Position numbers and translations under genes: made by a program
Source: Sordaria brevicollis
Taxonomy: Eukaryota; Ascomycota; Sordariomycetes; Sordariales; Sordariaceae
Direction of reading: 5' to 3'
DNA length: 64,000 bases
Assembly: GCA_033439795.1 (NCBI GenBank)
Contig: JAUTDP010000017.1
Coordinates: 372,001-436,000, forward strand
The notes under the pieces: generated by a model
The model's database searches: none
The model's input: only the letters and a program-made list of their open reading frames with translations
What the model was told of the DNA's origin: nothing
In this document: piece after piece, positions 62,010-64,000 of the stretch
How positions within the stretch are numbered: position 1 is the first letter of the stretch
Layout of the letters: each line of letters starts with the position of its first letter

Positions 62010-64000
62010 TCACCCAAGTTCATCTTCACTCGTCTCTTCGTCCCTGTCAATGATCGCTCTGCCATTGCCGGTGCTACTACCGGTAGATCTCCTGAGTGAT
62101 GATCGCCGGCGGGAAATGCCCCCGCTTCTTCTGCCGCTGGCACTAGCATTAGCGCTAACAGCAATCGTAGAAGATGCCGATGAAGCCCTCGTGCGTAGTC
62201 GTTTGGTCTGAGGAAGTGGACGGCGTGTGAAGTTGCCGCTGTCGTCGTTGGCATTATCATGGTCAGAACTCTCTTTTTGTCCGCCTTCCTCGTCCTCGCG
62301 TGCGAGATGACTCGGCTTGCGCTTGCCGGCTAGCCGGCGCTGTTTGTATAGGAGGTGCGTTCTTGGACGAGGTTGTATCTGCTGGTGAGGGCGTGTTACA
62401 TTTCGACCTCCGACATTTGACGTCTTAAAATCCGAGTTCCAGTCGGAATTTGAAGCGACACCGGCGTCATCGTTATCGGTTTGGGACGTGTTGCTGGTTT
62501 CAGAGCTGGCATCATCATCTTCGTCGTCCTTCTCGTCGGTGTTACTGTCGGTATTATGGACTGTAGCAAGAGTTGAAGTAGAGGTTGAACCAGATCGTAA
62601 CAGGCGCGTGCTGCTGCCGCGCGTTGGTTCCTTGTTGTTGGGTACCGGCATGGATGTCGATGCAAATGCAACGGTAGCTGGTGTAGCGGCCGGAGTAGGA
62701 AGATACCTCTGAATTGCTCCCATTGTAGGTAGACGTCCTGTCGAACTTCTCGTCGTTCGACGTCCTCCTTCTATTTCACCCATGGACAGCCCAGGAGACT
62801 CAATCGTAACCCACTCACTCAGAGCATCGTCCCACTTGAATCCTGCGAGGGAGTTGCCCTCTGATCCTTCCCTGGCTTCTTGGCAGGGCTGCACCTTCCT
62901 CGTGACGAGAGGGTGTGCTGTCGACTTCTTTTCTTCCCATAGCTTCTCAGCGTAGGCGAGATCTTGGAGATCATTTGTCTTTAGCGCCACTTCAAACGCG
63001 AGATCCACTTCGAGATTCTCGAAGGGTTGACAAGACAGATTGCCCAAGGTCCATAACGGTTCAATCATTTTACAAACGCGGGTGATGTACGTATGAGCAC
63101 TGCTCATTGCAACTCCCGCGCAAAACCATCGCACCATTGTAGCCAGAACTGCCAGCGTGATCGAGTATTGTTGAGACGAACGACGGCTGTTTTGGCTATT
63201 TCGTGCTTCTATCCATGCCGAAGTAAAAATGGAGGCCGAGGATTTAGTTCCAAATGCGAGGAAGTCGCAGAGGCTGATAAGATATACGCCGAGGGACGGA
63301 CGGCCTGCCGTCTTCCCGACATGAAGTAGGTATGTGCGGAAGATGTAACGCACGCGGTGGCTGAGTGTTGATCGGTCGGACTGCGCCATTTCGGCCATCG
63401 CCGTGTCATGATCATAGGATTGAGGGATCACCAGAGTCACCAGCAATCCCATATACTCGGCTAGGACCCGCTGTGCTCTTTCGGGTGACTCGATGTCGGT
63501 GGAAGAACAAGACGTCGGAGCAGGTCTTTTCTTTCGTCTCCCTTCTACCATCAGCGGAGAAAGAACATTAACCATGGTGACAAGAAAATCAACACAATCT
63601 TGCCCTGGCCCATAGGCCAATTTGACTATGGCGTTAAAGCAAATGGTCTTGGAGGCATTGATAAGAAGCCACTCAGCCGGCAGAGAGCCGTCAGCGAAAA
63701 GGTCCGCCAACTTGCCAATCATGAAGCGCTTAGGCTTCGCATTGTCCAACCCAAACGCCCAAAGCGGATGTAGCCCAGGTGCTTTCAGCGTGAGACCGTC
63801 ACGCACGAAGGGATCTGGAGGTGGGTACTGACGAGAAACGAAGGTGTTGATGAGCTCCATGGATTCAACGAACGGCAAGTACATCATGCAGAGACCGATG
63901 ACGGTAGTTACCACTCTATCCTCGATCAAACCGTCCCTGATGGCGCCTTGGATAATCTTGAGGCCATGTGCTCGGACGACTATGCGAAGATGTTTCCATC
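62010..64000 (-). CDS. Unidentified protein, C-terminal part (5' end beyond window)
   Basis: A minus-strand frame is open from the right edge of the window to a TGA at 62,010, at least 662 residues. The frame continues upstream of 63,929 without a stop (readable as WKHLRIVVRAHGLKIIQGAI), so the start is outside. The N-terminal visible 350 residues look folded and alpha-helical, with hydrophobic stretches such as VVTTVIGLCMMYLPF and SITLAVLATMVRWFCAG. The last 280 residues are Ser/Thr-rich, with acidic runs (DEKDDEDDD) and basic patches (TKRLRTR, SRRRSSLRR), ending TSEDELG, typical of a nuclear protein. I do not recognise a domain; a fungal-specific regulator is possible but unproven. Confidence 0.7.
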   Translation of the reverse strand, partial: WKHLRIVVRAHGLKIIQGAIRDGLIEDRVVTTVIGLCMMYLPFVESMELINTFVSRQYPPPDPFVRDGLTLKAPGLHPLWAFGLDNAKPKRFMIGKLADLFADGSLPAEWLLINASKTICFNAIVKLAYGPGQDCVDFLVTMVNVLSPLMVEGRRKKRPAPTSCSSTDIESPERAQRVLAEYMGLLVTLVIPQSYDHDTAMAEMAQSDRSTLSHRVRYIFRTYLLHVGKTAGRPSLGVYLISLCDFLAFGTKSSASIFTSAWIEARNSQNSRRSSQQYSITLAVLATMVRWFCAGVAMSSAHTYITRVCKMIEPLWTLGNLSCQPFENLEVDLAFEVALKTNDLQDLAYAEKLWEEKKSTAHPLVTRKVQPCQEAREGSEGNSLAGFKWDDALSEWVTIESPGLSMGEIEGGRRTTRSSTGRLPTMGAIQRYLPTPAATPATVAFASTSMPVPNNKEPTRGSSTRLLRSGSTSTSTLATVHNTDSNTDEKDDEDDDASSETSNTSQTDNDDAGVASNSDWNSDFKTSNVGGRNVTRPHQQIQPRPRTHLLYKQRRLAGKRKPSHLAREDEEGGQKESSDHDNANDDSGNFTRRPLPQTKRLRTRASSASSTIAVSANASASGRRSGGISRRRSSLRRSTGSSTGNGRAIIDRDEETSEDELG

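Overview
This window looks like the genome of a filamentous ascomycete, most probably a Sordariomycete. The protein-coding genes have short introns with GT..AG ends and CTAAC-type branch points. Their products (PFS2, NUC1/EndoG, ZRT3-type ZIP transporter, SEN15, DUF2985, SLC35F6-like, Yippee, ferric reductase) are typical fungal sequences. Two long AT-rich blocks show the signature of repeat-induced point mutation (RIP): CA/TG dinucleotides are almost gone, TA is in excess, and CG persists. Coding relics in these blocks carry CAA/CAG-to-TAA/TAG stops and D-to-N, C-to-Y and H-to-Y changes.

Layout. 1-18,620: AT-rich RIP block. It holds a decayed PIF1-type (Helitron-like) helicase, several tandem repeats, a short RIP-poor island with a strong hairpin near 7.3 kb, a decayed RecQ-type helicase, and one complete LTR retrotransposon at 11,398-18,288. 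That element is a Ty3/Gypsy chromovirus on the minus strand with 286-bp LTRs and a CTATA target-site duplication. 18,620-30,540: GC-balanced gene block with PFS2 (+), a NUC1-like nuclease (-), a ZRT3-like zinc transporter (+), a zinc-dependent alcohol dehydrogenase (+) and SEN15 (-). 30,540-46,550: second AT-rich RIP block with a probable Plavaka/KDZ-like transposase relic (+), unidentified coding relics and a 34-bp minisatellite of about 16 copies. 46,550-64,000: second gene block with a DUF2985 membrane protein (+), an SLC35F6-like transporter (+), a Yippee zinc-binding protein (-), a ferric reductase (-), a 4.6-kb interval without a recognisable gene, and the C-terminal part of an unidentified protein that runs off the right edge (-).

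The genes are housekeeping or single-copy accessory genes and do not form an obvious pathway cluster. Two of them handle metals (vacuolar zinc release, ferric reduction) and two act in RNA processing (mRNA 3' end formation, tRNA splicing), but no operon-like co-regulation is implied. The noteworthy material lies in the AT-rich blocks: transposons destroyed by RIP whose domains can still be read through the mutations. No bacterial-type features, CRISPR array, rRNA or convincing tRNA was seen. All coordinates for relics are approximate; exon boundaries for live genes were placed by hand from splice signals and reading frame.
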